DNA of 64,000 bases from Mordavella massiliensis (GCF_016901695.1 NZ_JACJKS010000003.1:1-64000), one strand, 5' to 3'; counted from the stretch's first letter, positions 28,217 through 37,627 are shown. Notes: a model not told the origin generated them from the letters alone. Made by a program: numbers and translations.

Positions 28217-28974
28217 GTGCAGATATAGAAAGAAACGAGACAGTGATCGAGGGCCGGAACGCAGTGCTGGAGGCCCTGCGCGCCGGGCGCCCGGTGGACA
28301 GGCTCTATGTGCAGGACGGCTGCAAGGACGGACCGGTGCAGACCATCATAAGGGAGGCCGGGAAGCATGACACGCTCATCCAGTTCGTTGCCAGGGAGCG
28401 CCTGAACCAGATGAGCCAGACAGGCCATCACCAGGGCGTCATCGCGCAGGCGGCGGCCTGGGAGTACGCCCAGGTGGAGGATATGCTGGAGCTGGCCAGG
28501 CAGAAGGGGGAGGACCCGTTCCTGCTCCTTTTGGACAATGTGGAGGATCCCCACAACCTGGGGGCCATCATCCGCACAGCCAACCTGGCGGGCGCGCACG
28601 GCGTCATCATCCCCAAGCGGCGGGCGGTGGGGCTGACAGCCACCGTGGCCCGCACCTCGGCGGGCGCCCTCAGCTACACGCCGGTAGCCCGGGTGACGAA
28701 CCTGGTGAAGACCATGCAGGACCTGAAAGAAAAGGGACTCTGGTTCGTGTGCGCGGACATGGGCGGGAAAGTGATGTATGACCTGAACCTGACAGGCCCC
28801 ATCGGGCTTGTGATCGGAAACGAGGGAGAGGGCGTGGGAAGGCTTGTGAAGGAGAACTGCGACTTTACGGCATCCATCCCCATGCGCGGGGATATCGACT
28901 CCCTGAACGCCTCTGTGGCGGCCGGCGTCCTCTCTTACGAGATCGTGCGCCAGAGGCTGGGGAAACAGAAGTAG
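28213..28974 (+). CDS. rlmB: 23S rRNA 2'-O-methyltransferase, RlmB/SpoU family
   Basis: The protein has 253 residues from the ATG at 28213, which overlaps the mrnC stop. The N-terminal substrate-binding domain (IEGRNAVLEAL) is followed by a SPOUT knot with DNVEDPHNLGAIIRTA, LVIGNEGEGV and SLNASVAAGVLSYE. It is predicted to methylate G2251 of 23S rRNA. Longer readings upstream lie inside mrnC. Confidence 0.93.
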   Translation: MSADIERNETVIEGRNAVLEALRAGRPVDRLYVQDGCKDGPVQTIIREAGKHDTLIQFVARERLNQMSQTGHHQGVIAQAAAWEYAQVEDMLELARQKGEDPFLLLLDNVEDPHNLGAIIRTANLAGAHGVIIPKRRAVGLTATVARTSAGALSYTPVARVTNLVKTMQDLKEKGLWFVCADMGGKVMYDLNLTGPIGLVIGNEGEGVGRLVKENCDFTASIPMRGDIDSLNASVAAGVLSYEIVRQRLGKQK

Positions 28975-28999
28975 GAACCGGAGCGGGAGGAGAAGGATT

Positions 29000-29620
29000 G
29001 TGGCAGACTATGCGCAGATGACAGATGAACAACTGATCCGCCAGCTCCGCGCGGGCGAGGAGGATATCACGGACTACCTGATGGAGAAGTACAAGGGGAT
29101 GGTCCGGAAGGAAGCCAAAGCCATGTACCTTCTCGGCGGGGAGAACGACGACCTGATCCAGGAGGGGATGATCGGCCTCTTTAAGGCGGTCCGGGACTAC
29201 GATGCCGCCCAGGAGGCTTCCTTCGGCACGTTTGCCAGGCTCTGCGTCACAAGGCAGCTCTACAGCGCCATTGAGGCGTCCCGGAGGAAAAAGCACAGCC
29301 CCTTAAACTCCTATGTCTCCTTTTATGAGAAGGAGGACCGGGAGGGGGGAGGCAGCCTGCTGGATACGATGGAAGCGGGGTGCGAGAGCGACCCGGAGCA
29401 GGCATTCCTCAGCAAGGACAATGCAAGGCGGATGGAGGAAGAGCTGGAGGAGAGCCTGAGCAGCCTGGAGAAGCGGGTGCTCTACCTTCACCTGAGGGGG
29501 ACGGACTACCGGACGATCGCCAGCCTCCTTGACCGGAGCCCGAAGACGGTGGACAACGCCATCCAGAGGATCCGGGCCAAGGCGGAGAAGATCCTGCAGG
29601 ATGAGAACAACAGAGATTGA
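29000..29620 (+). CDS. sigH: Sporulation sigma factor SigH
   Basis: This 206-residue sigma-70-family factor starts at GTG 29000, after GGGAGGAG. Region 2 (ENDDLIQEGMIGLFKAVRDYD) and region 4 (LSSLEKRVLYLHLRGTDYRTIASLLDRSPKTVDNAIQRIRAK) are complete. The position after cysS-mrnC-rlmB is the usual place of sigH in Firmicutes. It directs early stationary-phase and sporulation transcription, so the organism is probably a spore former. Confidence 0.93.
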   Translation: MADYAQMTDEQLIRQLRAGEEDITDYLMEKYKGMVRKEAKAMYLLGGENDDLIQEGMIGLFKAVRDYDAAQEASFGTFARLCVTRQLYSAIEASRRKKHSPLNSYVSFYEKEDREGGGSLLDTMEAGCESDPEQAFLSKDNARRMEEELEESLSSLEKRVLYLHLRGTDYRTIASLLDRSPKTVDNAIQRIRAKAEKILQDENNRD

Positions 29621-29713
29621 CAGATCATCGAAAGTGTGATATTTTATTTAGCAATCAGTTGTCTTTAAGGAACATAACTGAGGCAGTTAAAAGAGAAAGG
29701 TGTGATCATATAC

Positions 29714-29821
29714 ATGGACGATGACAGTGACACTGAAACCTGTACATACGACAGGATATCCGTATGTGCGGCAGAGGGTGCACAGCTTGAAGTGACTCCA
29801 TGTAATATCATGAATAGATAA
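29714..29821 (+). CDS. 35-residue acidic leader ORF upstream of the CNNM/CorC gene
   Basis: An ORF of 35 codons begins MDDDSDTETC and ends at TAA 29819-29821. The sequence before it, AGAAAGGTGTGATC, is strongly complementary to the 3' end of 16S rRNA, 6 nt from the ATG. The stop codon touches the first base of a long hairpin. Four acidic residues among the first six are typical of nascent chains that destabilise ribosomes at low Mg2+ (known for E. coli MgtL-type leaders). The role as a leader peptide is inferred; it is too short to judge by homology. Confidence 0.5.
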   Translation: MDDDSDTETCTYDRISVCAAEGAQLEVTPCNIMNR

Positions 29822-29878
29822 GGGTATAGGCTGCGGGCGTGCGCGTAGAAGCGCATGGCCTGCGGTCTATACCCTTTT
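29821..29878 (+). terminator. Long hairpin with short T-run before the CNNM/CorC gene
   Basis: AGGGTATAG (29821-29829) pairs with CTATACCCT (29867-29875); an inner GCGGGC/GCCTGC stem extends it, and TTTT follows. A ribosome at the stop codon of the leader ORF would cover its left arm. It may act as an attenuator or simply as the sigH terminator. Confidence 0.6.
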
Positions 29879-29921
29879 GTCGATATTACGGAATAAGAAT
29901 TAGCAGGAGGATAAAACAGAA

Positions 29922-31238
29922 ATGGTAGGACCATTGATCTTACAGGTAGTACTGATCTTTTTGAACGCAGTATTTGCAAGCGCGGAGATCGCCGTGATCT
30001 CCATGAACGAGACGAAACTCAGGAAAATGGCGGAGGACGGGGACCGGAGGGCCCGCCACCTCTATACGCTGACAGAGCAGCCGGCGAAATTTCTCTCCAC
30101 CATCCAGGTGGCCATCACCCTGGCCGGGCAGTTGGGGAGCGCCTTTGCGGCGGACAGCTTTTCCGGCCCGCTGGCCGGCTGGATCGTCAGCATGGGCGTG
30201 CCTGTGCCGGAGCGGGTTGTCAAGACCGCAGCCCTTGTGCTCATCACGATGATCCTGGCGTACTTCAGCCTGGTGTTCGGCGAGCTCGTTCCGAAGCGGA
30301 TCGCCATGAAGAAGTCGGAGGAACTCTCCCTGCTTCTGTCAGGCCTTCTGTACGGCGTATCCAAGGTGTTTGCGCCTCTCGTGTTCCTGCTCACCAAGTC
30401 CACCAACGGGGTGCTGCGCCTCATGGGCATCAACCCGGAGGAAGAGGACGAGCAGGTGACGGAGGAGGAGATCCGCATGCTCCTCATGGAGGGGAATGCC
30501 CAGGGCAACATCGATGCGGAGGAGAGCGAGATGATCCGCAACGTCTTTGAGTTCGACGACATCTCGGTAGAGCAGATCTGCACCCACAGGGTGGATATGG
30601 ACTGCCTGTACCTGGAAGACGGTATGAAGGACTGGGAGGAGACGATCCACAAGACAAGGCACACCCACTACCCGATCTGCAATGAGAACCAGGAGGACAT
30701 TGTGGGGATCCTGGACACGAAGGACTACTTCCGCCTGGAGGACAGAAGCCGGGACAACATCCTGGCACACGCCGTGGAGAAGGCATACTTTGTGCCTGAG
30801 AGCATGAAGGCGAACACCCTGTTCCAGAGCATGAAGGAGAAGAGGATCTACTTCGCGGTGCTCGTGGACGAGTACGGCGGCGTCAGCGGCCTGATCACTC
30901 TTCACGACCTGATCGAGTCGCTGGTGGGCGATCTCTACGACGCGGACGAAGAGGAGGAGCCGGAGGACATCGTGCGTCTGGAAGACGGACAGTGGCTGAT
31001 CCAGGGAGGCGCGGGCGTGGAGGACGTGGCCGAGGAACTGAAAGTGGAACTCCCGGCGCAGGACTACGATACGTTTGGCGGTTATATCTGCAGTGTGATC
31101 GACCGCATCCCGGAGGATGGCGAGAGCTTCATCTGCGACACGGAAGATCTGGAGATCCGCGTGACAGGCGTGGAGAACCACAGGATCCTGGAGGCTTTTG
31201 TCCGGAAGAAGGAGACGCCGGAGGAAGAGAAGGAATAA
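29922..31238 (+). CDS. CNNM/CorC (hemolysin C) family transporter
   Basis: The 438-residue protein has a DUF21 (CNNM) membrane domain with about four segments in the first ~190 residues (SAEIAVISMNETKLRKMAEDGD is the signature loop), a CBS-domain pair at about 205-335 and a C-terminal CorC_HlyC domain. Proteins of this group (MpfA/YhdP, CNNM) are implicated in Mg2+ or Co2+ efflux. An AGGAGG site lies upstream of the ATG. A predicted leader ORF and attenuator precede it. A paralogue is at 36371-37627. Confidence 0.9.
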   Translation: MVGPLILQVVLIFLNAVFASAEIAVISMNETKLRKMAEDGDRRARHLYTLTEQPAKFLSTIQVAITLAGQLGSAFAADSFSGPLAGWIVSMGVPVPERVVKTAALVLITMILAYFSLVFGELVPKRIAMKKSEELSLLLSGLLYGVSKVFAPLVFLLTKSTNGVLRLMGINPEEEDEQVTEEEIRMLLMEGNAQGNIDAEESEMIRNVFEFDDISVEQICTHRVDMDCLYLEDGMKDWEETIHKTRHTHYPICNENQEDIVGILDTKDYFRLEDRSRDNILAHAVEKAYFVPESMKANTLFQSMKEKRIYFAVLVDEYGGVSGLITLHDLIESLVGDLYDADEEEEPEDIVRLEDGQWLIQGGAGVEDVAEELKVELPAQDYDTFGGYICSVIDRIPEDGESFICDTEDLEIRVTGVENHRILEAFVRKKETPEEEKE

Positions 31239-31258
31239 CAACAGAACAGTTACAGAAT

Positions 31259-31307
31259 GTAAGCCGCCCTATCTGCCAGGATGCAGGGCGGCTTACTTAT
31301 CGTCTTT
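31259..31307. terminator. Intrinsic terminator after the CNNM/CorC gene
   Basis: GTAAGCCGCCCT (31259-31270) and AGGGCGGCTTAC (31285-31296) form a perfect 12-bp stem, followed by a T-rich stretch. On the other strand it could serve the tRNA-Thr/Ala transcript. Confidence 0.8.
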
Positions 31308-31348
31308 TCTTAAATGTAGAATTGCTACGATTAAATTGGTCAAAAAAA

Positions 31349-31421
31349 TGGAGCATACGGGACTTGAACCCGTGACCTCCACACTGCCAGTGTGGCGCGC
31401 TCCCAACTGCGCTAATGCCCC
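31349..31421 (-). tRNA. tRNA-Ala (anticodon GGC)
   Basis: On the minus strand the acceptor GGGGCAT/ATGCTCC contains the G3-U70 pair that defines alanine tRNAs. The anticodon loop CTGGCAG carries GGC (plus-strand 31386-31388) and the T-loop TTCAAGT is intact. CCA is not encoded. Confidence 0.95.
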
Positions 31422-31428
31422 ATGAAAA

Positions 31429-31501
31429 AGCTGCCTAGCGGACTTGAACCGCCGACCTCCGCCTTACCAAGGCGACGCTCTACCGACTGAGCCAAGGCAG
31501 C
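31429..31501 (-). tRNA. tRNA-Thr (anticodon GGT)
   Basis: The minus strand folds with acceptor GCTGCCT/AGGCAGC, anticodon loop TTGGTAA (GGT at plus-strand 31466-31468) and T-loop TTCAAGT, with discriminator U as in other Firmicute threonine tRNAs. It lies 7 nt upstream of tRNA-Ala on the same transcript. Confidence 0.95.
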
Positions 31502-31652
31502 ATATGAAAAATGTGCTTTTTGTATGCAACGTGATTAATATACAATATAATGATGTGTTTGTCAATGTTTTTTTCGGAAAAAGGCAGATGCCCGGAATAC
31601 GAAAAAGTATGTTAAGAATTTGTTTATAATTCTTAAGAGTCTTTTACACTCC

Positions 31653-31681
31653 TTGTCTCCACTGTCGAAATAGGGTATACT
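31653..31681 (+). promoter_or_regulatory. Predicted promoter of the polysaccharide deacetylase gene
   Basis: TTGTCT (31653-31658) and TATACT (31676-31681) are 17 nt apart. An inverted repeat TTAAGAATT (31612-31620) / AATTCTTAA (31628-31636) lies upstream and could be an operator or the end of a structure. Confidence 0.55.
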
Positions 31682-31714
31682 TTGTCGGAAGAGAAAAGCA
31701 AGGGGAGAAAGACC

Positions 31715-33175
31715 ATGAAACGGGGAGAAAAAGCGCACAGGAGACGGGGGAGAAAGAAGAGCGGAAAAAGAAGGGCCGGGCTGTGGATCGGCCTTGCGTT
31801 TGCCGTGCTGGCGGTCTGCGCCGGGGCGGCGGCATCCTTCCTCTATCTGACCGGCTTCGGGCAGAAGGCGAGGATCGAGATCGCCACGGGAAACCACGAG
31901 ATCTACGAGGGAGATGCGCTCCCGCCGCTTCTTGTGGATGTCAGTTCCGGGACGGAGGACCGCAACGGGAGGATCCGGCTGGATGGCGGGGATAAGACGA
32001 CGGCTGCGGATCTGGTGCGGCGCCTGCGAAGCGGGGAGGGGATCACCCTGCACTGCGAGGCGGACAGCCGCATGGAGGGCACATACCCTGTCGAGATCCG
32101 GCTTACCGGGGAGCTGGCGGACAAGCTGCAGGGGAAATGGGCCGGGAAGGTGGATCTTGTGATCCGGGACGGCCAGGTCACAGTGAAGAACCGCACGGGA
32201 GACTGGGACGGGGACCGGTTCCGCAGATACGACGGAAGCTATGTGACGGATGACTTTGTCACATACAGGCAGAAAAAGTACTATTTTGACGCGGAGGGGA
32301 ACAAGGCCGTGGGCTGGCGCGACCTGGCGGACGGGAAGTACTGCTTTGACGAGAGCGGGGCCATGGAGACCGGCCTGTGGAAGGACGGGACCGACGGCCG
32401 CTATTACCTTGGCGCAGACGGACGCGCGGTCACAGGCTGGCAGGATATGGACGGGAACAGGTACTACTTTGACGGGAGCGGGCGTATGGCCACCGGGGAT
32501 GTGTACATGGGCCTTTCCCTGTACTCCTTTGACGGGGAGGGACGGCTTGTGTCCGTGAAGGAGAGCCAGGTAGATCCGTCCCGTCCCATGGTGGCCCTCA
32601 CCTTTGACGACGGGCCCGGAAGCCGGACAGGGGAGCTTCTGGACCAGCTGGAGAAGCATCAGGCCCACGCCACCTTTTTCATGCTGGGGCAGAAGGTGCC
32701 CTCCTATCCGGACACGGTGCGCCGGATGAAGGAGATCGGCTGTGAGCTGGGGAACCACTCCTTCGATCACCCGGAGCTGACCCGGCTGGACGGGGCCGGC
32801 ATCTCCTCCCAGATCCAGAAGACCAACGACGCCATCCGGGCGGCGGCGGGGAACGGCGCCACGGTCATGCGGCCGCCCTACGGCGCCATCAACAGCGCCG
32901 TGTCGGAAAACGTCGGCCTGCCCATGATCCTGTGGAATATCGACACGCTGGACTGGAAGACGAGGAACGCCCAGAAGACCATCGACACGGTCATGAATTC
33001 CGTGAGCGACGGAGATATCATCCTCATGCACGACATACATACGGAGTCCGTGGACGCGGCGATTGCCCTCATCCCGAAACTGCAGGAGGCAGGGTATCAG
33101 CTTGTGACTGTGTCGGAGCTGGCGGCGGCGAAGAATGTGACCCTGGCGAACGGGAAGAGCTACACGGATTTCTGA
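31715..33175 (+). CDS. Secreted polysaccharide deacetylase with wall-binding repeats
   Basis: The protein has 486 residues from the ATG at 31715 (AGGGGAG upstream). A very basic N-terminus precedes one membrane segment (about 28-50), so it is an anchored or exported protein. Residues ~185-290 hold four or five choline/glucan-binding-type repeats (KKYYFDAEGNKAVGWRDLAD, RYYLGADGRAVTGWQDMDGN, RYYFDGSGRMATG). The C-terminal NodB domain has all catalytic motifs: TFDDGP, HSFDHP, RPPYG, DTLDW and LMHD. It should deacetylate peptidoglycan or another wall glycan, which can give lysozyme resistance. Confidence 0.92.
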   Translation: MKRGEKAHRRRGRKKSGKRRAGLWIGLAFAVLAVCAGAAASFLYLTGFGQKARIEIATGNHEIYEGDALPPLLVDVSSGTEDRNGRIRLDGGDKTTAADLVRRLRSGEGITLHCEADSRMEGTYPVEIRLTGELADKLQGKWAGKVDLVIRDGQVTVKNRTGDWDGDRFRRYDGSYVTDDFVTYRQKKYYFDAEGNKAVGWRDLADGKYCFDESGAMETGLWKDGTDGRYYLGADGRAVTGWQDMDGNRYYFDGSGRMATGDVYMGLSLYSFDGEGRLVSVKESQVDPSRPMVALTFDDGPGSRTGELLDQLEKHQAHATFFMLGQKVPSYPDTVRRMKEIGCELGNHSFDHPELTRLDGAGISSQIQKTNDAIRAAAGNGATVMRPPYGAINSAVSENVGLPMILWNIDTLDWKTRNAQKTIDTVMNSVSDGDIILMHDIHTESVDAAIALIPKLQEAGYQLVTVSELAAAKNVTLANGKSYTDF

Positions 33176-33238
33176 TTGCCGGCCGCCGGGAAGTGTGGTA
33201 AGATATTTTTTATGACCAGAGAATATCAGGAGGTTGTT

Positions 33239-34906
33239 ATGGGAGAAGAGACGGTTTCTAAAAATTTTATCGAACAGGAGATAGATAAGGACCTGCGCGA
33301 GGGCGTGTACGACCGGGTGTGCACCCGGTTCCCGCCGGAGCCGAACGGCTATCTGCACATCGGCCACGCCAAGTCCATCCTTTTAAATTACGGGCTTGCA
33401 CAGAAGTACGGCGGCACCTTCCACCTGCGTTTTGACGATACGAACCCCACCAAGGAGGACACGGAGTTCGTGGAGTCCATCAAGGCGGATGTGGAGTGGC
33501 TTGGCGCAGAGTACGGCGAGCATCTCTACTTTGCGTCCGATTATTTTGACATCATGTACGAGTGCGCCCTGAAGCTCATCCGCAAGGGCAAGGCCTACGT
33601 CTGCGACTTAAGCCCGGACCAGATCCGGGAGTACCGGGGCACCCTTACGGAGCCGGGCAGGAACAGCCCTTACAGGGACCGGTCCGTGGAGGAGAACCTG
33701 GCGCTCTTTGAGGGCATGAAGAACGGGCTGTACAAGGACGGGGAGAAGGTCCTGCGCGCCAGGATCGACATGGCGTCCCCCAACATCAACATGCGGGATC
33801 CCATCCTCTACCGGGTGGCCCACATGACCCATCACAATACAGGCGACAAATGGTGCATCTACCCGATGTACGATTTTGCCCATCCCATCGAAGATGCGGT
33901 GGAGAAGATCACCCACTCCATCTGCACGCTGGAATTTGAGGATCACAGACCCCTCTACGACTGGGTTGTGCGGGAGTGTGAATTTGACCCCGCGCCCCGG
34001 CAGATCGAGTTTGCCAAACTGTACCTGACCAACGTGGTGACAGGGAAGCGCTACATCAAGAAGCTTGTCCAGGAGGGGATCGTGGACGGGTGGGACGACC
34101 CCCGTCTTGTGTCCATCGCAGCCTTAAGAAGGAGAGGGTTTACGCCGGAATCCATCAAGATGTTCGTTGACATGTGCGGCGTGTCCAAGAGCCAGAGCTC
34201 TGTGGACTACGCCATGCTGGAGTACTGCATCCGGGAGGATCTGAAGATGAAGCGGCCCCGCATGATGGCGGTCCTGGATCCCATCAAGCTGGTGATCGAC
34301 AACTACCCGGAGGGGGAGAGCGAGGAGCTTGACGTGGCCAACAACCTGGAGAACGAGGAGCTTGGCAGCAGGACGCTTCCCTTTGAGCGGGAGCTGTACA
34401 TCGAGAGAGACGACTTCATGATCGAGCCGCCGAAGAAATACTTCCGCCTCTTCCCGGGCAATGAGGTGCGCCTGATGCATGCGTACTTTGTCAAGTGCAC
34501 AGGGTATGAGACCGACGGGGACGGCAGGGTGACGGTGGTGCACTGCACGTACGATCCGGAGACAAAAGCGGGGTCCGGCTTCACCGGCAGAAAGGTGAAG
34601 GGGACGATCCACTGGGTGCCCGCCTCCTGCGCGCAGAAAGCGGAGGTCCGCCTCTATGAGAACCTGATCGATGAGGAGAAGGGCGTATATAATAAGGAGG
34701 ACGGTTCCCTGAACCTGAACCCGAACTCCCTTGAGATCCGCACAGACTGCTATGTGGAGCCGGGCTTCCGGGACGCGAAGCCGTACGACAGCTTCCAGTT
34801 CGTGCGGAACGGGTACTTCTGCATTGACGCGAAGGATTCCAGCCCGGAGGCGCTTGTGTTCAACCGGATCGTCTCCCTGAAGAGTTCTTTTAAGCTTCCA
34901 AAGTAG
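33239..34906 (+). CDS. glnS: Glutaminyl-tRNA synthetase
   Basis: This 555-residue class Ic enzyme charges tRNA-Gln. The start at 33239 follows CAGGAGG; an in-frame ATG at 33212 has no ribosome site. [16 protein letters not shown] carries the HIGH motif, and [18 protein letters not shown] and the beta-barrel anticodon domain are present. The KMSKS-type loop reads [12 protein letters not shown] rather than the usual MSKRKL. Many Firmicutes lack GlnRS and use GatCAB, so this is likely an acquired lineage trait. It lies in the same direction as the MocR gene that follows by 13 nt. Confidence 0.94.
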   Translation: MGEETVSKNFIEQEIDKDLREGVYDRVCTRFPPEPNGYLHIGHAKSILLNYGLAQKYGGTFHLRFDDTNPTKEDTEFVESIKADVEWLGAEYGEHLYFASDYFDIMYECALKLIRKGKAYVCDLSPDQIREYRGTLTEPGRNSPYRDRSVEENLALFEGMKNGLYKDGEKVLRARIDMASPNINMRDPILYRVAHMTHHNTGDKWCIYPMYDFAHPIEDAVEKITHSICTLEFEDHRPLYDWVVRECEFDPAPRQIEFAKLYLTNVVTGKRYIKKLVQEGIVDGWDDPRLVSIAALRRRGFTPESIKMFVDMCGVSKSQSSVDYAMLEYCIREDLKMKRPRMMAVLDPIKLVIDNYPEGESEELDVANNLENEELGSRTLPFERELYIERDDFMIEPPKKYFRLFPGNEVRLMHAYFVKCTGYETDGDGRVTVVHCTYDPETKAGSGFTGRKVKGTIHWVPASCAQKAEVRLYENLIDEEKGVYNKEDGSLNLNPNSLEIRTDCYVEPGFRDAKPYDSFQFVRNGYFCIDAKDSSPEALVFNRIVSLKSSFKLPK

Positions 34907-34919
34907 AGGATGACAGGCG

Positions 34920-36326
34920 ATGCATGAACTGACGATCCATCTGAAGACGCACAGCGGGACGCCGCTGTACGAGCAGATCTACAGTTACATCAAAGAGAAT
35001 ATACGGGAAGGAAAGATCGTGTGCGGGGAAAAGCTTCCCTCCACACGGTCTCTTTGCAGTTACCTGGAAGTGAGCAGAAGCACGGTGGAGCTGGCCTACG
35101 GGCAGCTCCTGTCCGAGGGATACATCGAGTCGGTGCCGTGCCGGGGGTTTTTTGTGGCGCAGGTGGACGACCTTCTGCATCTGGAGGCGGCTCCCGCCAG
35201 GAGCAAAGAGAGAAAAGAGGAGAAGAAAGGGAAGCCGGCCTTCCGGTACGACTTCTCGCCAAGCGGCGTGGATCTGCGCAGCTTCCCCTACAACGCGTGG
35301 CGCAGGCTCTCCCGGGAGGTGCTATCGGACGACAGGACGGAGCTCTTCCGGCTGGGGGATCCGAAGGGGGAGTACGCGTTCCGCAGCGCCATCTGCCGCT
35401 ACCTCTACCAGGCCAGAGGCGTAAACTGCAGCCCGGACCAGGTGGTCGTGGGGGCAGGGAGCGATTACCTTCTGATGCTTCTGTGCTCGCTTCTGGGGCG
35501 GGGGCGGGTGATCGCGGTGGAAGACCCCACCTACAAGCAGGCGTACCGCCTGTTCCGCAGCCAGTCCTGCGACGTGCGCCCCATCGCCATGGACGGGAAG
35601 GGCATGGCGGTGGAACTCCTGCGCGCATCCGGGGCCGATACCGCCTATGTGACCCCGTCCCACCAGTATCCAACCGGCATCGTCATGCCGATCCGCAGGC
35701 GGATGGAGCTGCTTGGCTGGGCGCAGGAGAGGGAGGACCGGTACATCGTGGAGGACGACTATGACAGCGAGTTCCGCTACAGGGGGAAACCCATCCCGGC
35801 CCTGCAGGGATATGACGCGAAGGGGAAGGTCATCTACCTCGGCACCTTTTCCAAGTCCATCGCGCCGGCTATCCGCCTGAGCTACATGGTCCTGCCGGAA
35901 CCGCTGTGCGAGGCCTTCGACAGGAAGCTGGGCTTCATCAGTTCCACCGTGTCCAAGGTGGACCAGCTCATCATGTGCCGCTTCATCGAGGAGGGGTACT
36001 ACGAGCGCCACCTCAACAAGACACGCGCCCTCTACCGGGGCAGGCACGACCAGCTCATCGCGGGACTGAAGGGGCTGGCGGGGGAGTGCCGCATCTCCGG
36101 GGAGAATGCGGGCGTGCACCTCCTTCTGCATTTCGCCGACGGCAGGACGGAGCAGGAGCTGATCGGGACAGCAGCCGCCCACGGCATACGTGTGTACGGC
36201 CTGTCCGACTATGTTGTGGGGGAGAGGCAGAAGGAGGCGGTCATCCTGCTGGGATACGCCAACATGCCGGAGGAGAAGATCCGGGAGGCATGCGCCATCC
36301 TGGAGAAGATATGGAAAAAGAGCTGA
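34920..36326 (+). CDS. MocR-type regulator (GntR helix-turn-helix fused to aminotransferase domain)
   Basis: This 468-residue protein has a GntR winged helix at about 1-75 (GEKLPSTRSLCSYLEVSRSTVELAYGQLL) and a fold-type I aminotransferase domain from about 105, with the PLP lysine in YLGTFSKSIAPAIR near 312. MocR proteins use PLP or PLP-amino acid adducts as effectors, most often to control vitamin B6 or amino-acid genes. It is 13 nt downstream of glnS and probably cotranscribed. No adjacent pdx gene is present, so the target is unknown. Confidence 0.9.
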   Translation: MHELTIHLKTHSGTPLYEQIYSYIKENIREGKIVCGEKLPSTRSLCSYLEVSRSTVELAYGQLLSEGYIESVPCRGFFVAQVDDLLHLEAAPARSKERKEEKKGKPAFRYDFSPSGVDLRSFPYNAWRRLSREVLSDDRTELFRLGDPKGEYAFRSAICRYLYQARGVNCSPDQVVVGAGSDYLLMLLCSLLGRGRVIAVEDPTYKQAYRLFRSQSCDVRPIAMDGKGMAVELLRASGADTAYVTPSHQYPTGIVMPIRRRMELLGWAQEREDRYIVEDDYDSEFRYRGKPIPALQGYDAKGKVIYLGTFSKSIAPAIRLSYMVLPEPLCEAFDRKLGFISSTVSKVDQLIMCRFIEEGYYERHLNKTRALYRGRHDQLIAGLKGLAGECRISGENAGVHLLLHFADGRTEQELIGTAAAHGIRVYGLSDYVVGERQKEAVILLGYANMPEEKIREACAILEKIWKKS

Positions 36327-36376
36327 GAAGAGAGAGGCTCATGCGGCGTTCTCTCTTCCCGGCTCTTTTTTTATTT
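36327..36376. terminator. Convergent terminator between MocR and CNNM/CorC genes
   Basis: GAAGAGAGA near 36327-36335 pairs with TCTCTCTTC near 36349-36358, and a run of seven T follows at 36366-36372. It lies in the 44-bp gap between convergent genes. Confidence 0.7.
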
Positions 36377-37627
36377 TTCCGGAAGATATACATGTACTTT
36401 TTCGATGCGGTTCTTTTCCAGCGCATCCACCACGAGGCGGATGCCGTCTTCCGTGACGACCTCGTCGCCGGCCTCGGGCAGGCGGTCCAGCCGCCCGATG
36501 ATAAACCCGCCCAGGGAATCGTAGTCCTCGGAGGCAAGATCCGTGCCAAGCCGCTCGTTGACGTCGTCCAGGTTCATGGATCCCTCGATGACGTACTCCC
36601 GGTCGGAGATGCAAAGCAGCGGCTCGTCCTCCGCCTCGTCGTACTCGTCGTGGATCTCGCCCACGATCTCCTCCAGAATGTCCTCCAGCGTGATGATGCC
36701 GGCCAGCTCGCCGTACTCATCCAGCACGATGGCGATGTTGAAGGTGGACTCGCGCATCTCCACAAGCAGCTCCGAGATGCTCTTGTACTCGTATGTAAAG
36801 TGCGGGGTGCGCATGATGTCGCGGACGTTGAAGGATGCATCCCGGTCGTAGAGGAGCAGGTCTTTCATGTTCAGGATGCCGACGATGTTGTCCTGGGAGT
36901 CCTCATAGACGGGCAGGCGCGTGAACTTGTCTTCCCGGAAAATGCGGATCAGCTCCTCGTAGGAACTGTCCACGGAGGCAAAGGTCACGTGGACCCGGGG
37001 CACCATGATATCCTTCGCGTTGGCGTCCCCGAGATCGAACACATTGTTGATCATCTCTTTTTCCCCGGATTCGATGACGCCGCTCTCGTGGCTCACATCC
37101 ACGATGGTGCGCAGCTCCTCCTCCGTCATCCCCTTGCGGGCGGCGTCCGGATCGACGCGCAGCAGCCGCATGATCCCGCGGGAGAAGAGATTGATGATGA
37201 AGATCACGGGCGTCATGATGGTCATGAAGAACCGGATGACGCCGATGTACCGAAGGGAGATCTTCTCCGCGTTGATGGTGGCGTAATTCTTCGGCGTGAT
37301 CTCCCCGAAGACGAGGATCGCAACAGTGAGGATCGCGGTGGCGATGCTGACCATGTATCCGCCGAAGGCGTAGGCGAGGGTGGCTGACAGGGAGGAAGCG
37401 GAGATGTTGACGATGTTGTTCCCGATCAGGATCGCGCTCAGCATCTTGGAAGTGTGGTTCTCTGTCACATCCAGCACCATGGCGGCCCGCTTGTTCCCGT
37501 CGTCGGCGAGGGCGCGCAGCCGGATCTTGTTGGCTGTCGTCAGAGCTGTCTCGTTCGATGAAAAGAAGGCTGAGAGCATGAGAAGAACGAGCAGTATGGC
37601 GAATTGAAATAGATTGGCAAAGTCCAA
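36371..37627 (-). CDS. CNNM/CorC (hemolysin C) family transporter, second paralogue
   Basis: The 418-residue protein has the same layout as the gene at 29922: a DUF21 membrane domain (about 1-175), CBS pair (about 190-320) and CorC_HlyC domain. It begins at a TTG (37627) with AAAGGAG about 12 nt upstream; no ATG or GTG is available in frame there. The signature loop FSSNETALTTANKIRLRALADDGN differs clearly from the first copy, so the two are diverged paralogues rather than a recent duplication. Metal efflux is the family role; its ion is not known. Confidence 0.88.
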   Translation of the reverse strand: MDFANLFQFAILLVLLMLSAFFSSNETALTTANKIRLRALADDGNKRAAMVLDVTENHTSKMLSAILIGNNIVNISASSLSATLAYAFGGYMVSIATAILTVAILVFGEITPKNYATINAEKISLRYIGVIRFFMTIMTPVIFIINLFSRGIMRLLRVDPDAARKGMTEEELRTIVDVSHESGVIESGEKEMINNVFDLGDANAKDIMVPRVHVTFASVDSSYEELIRIFREDKFTRLPVYEDSQDNIVGILNMKDLLLYDRDASFNVRDIMRTPHFTYEYKSISELLVEMRESTFNIAIVLDEYGELAGIITLEDILEEIVGEIHDEYDEAEDEPLLCISDREYVIEGSMNLDDVNERLGTDLASEDYDSLGGFIIGRLDRLPEAGDEVVTEDGIRLVVDALEKNRIEKVHVYLPEK

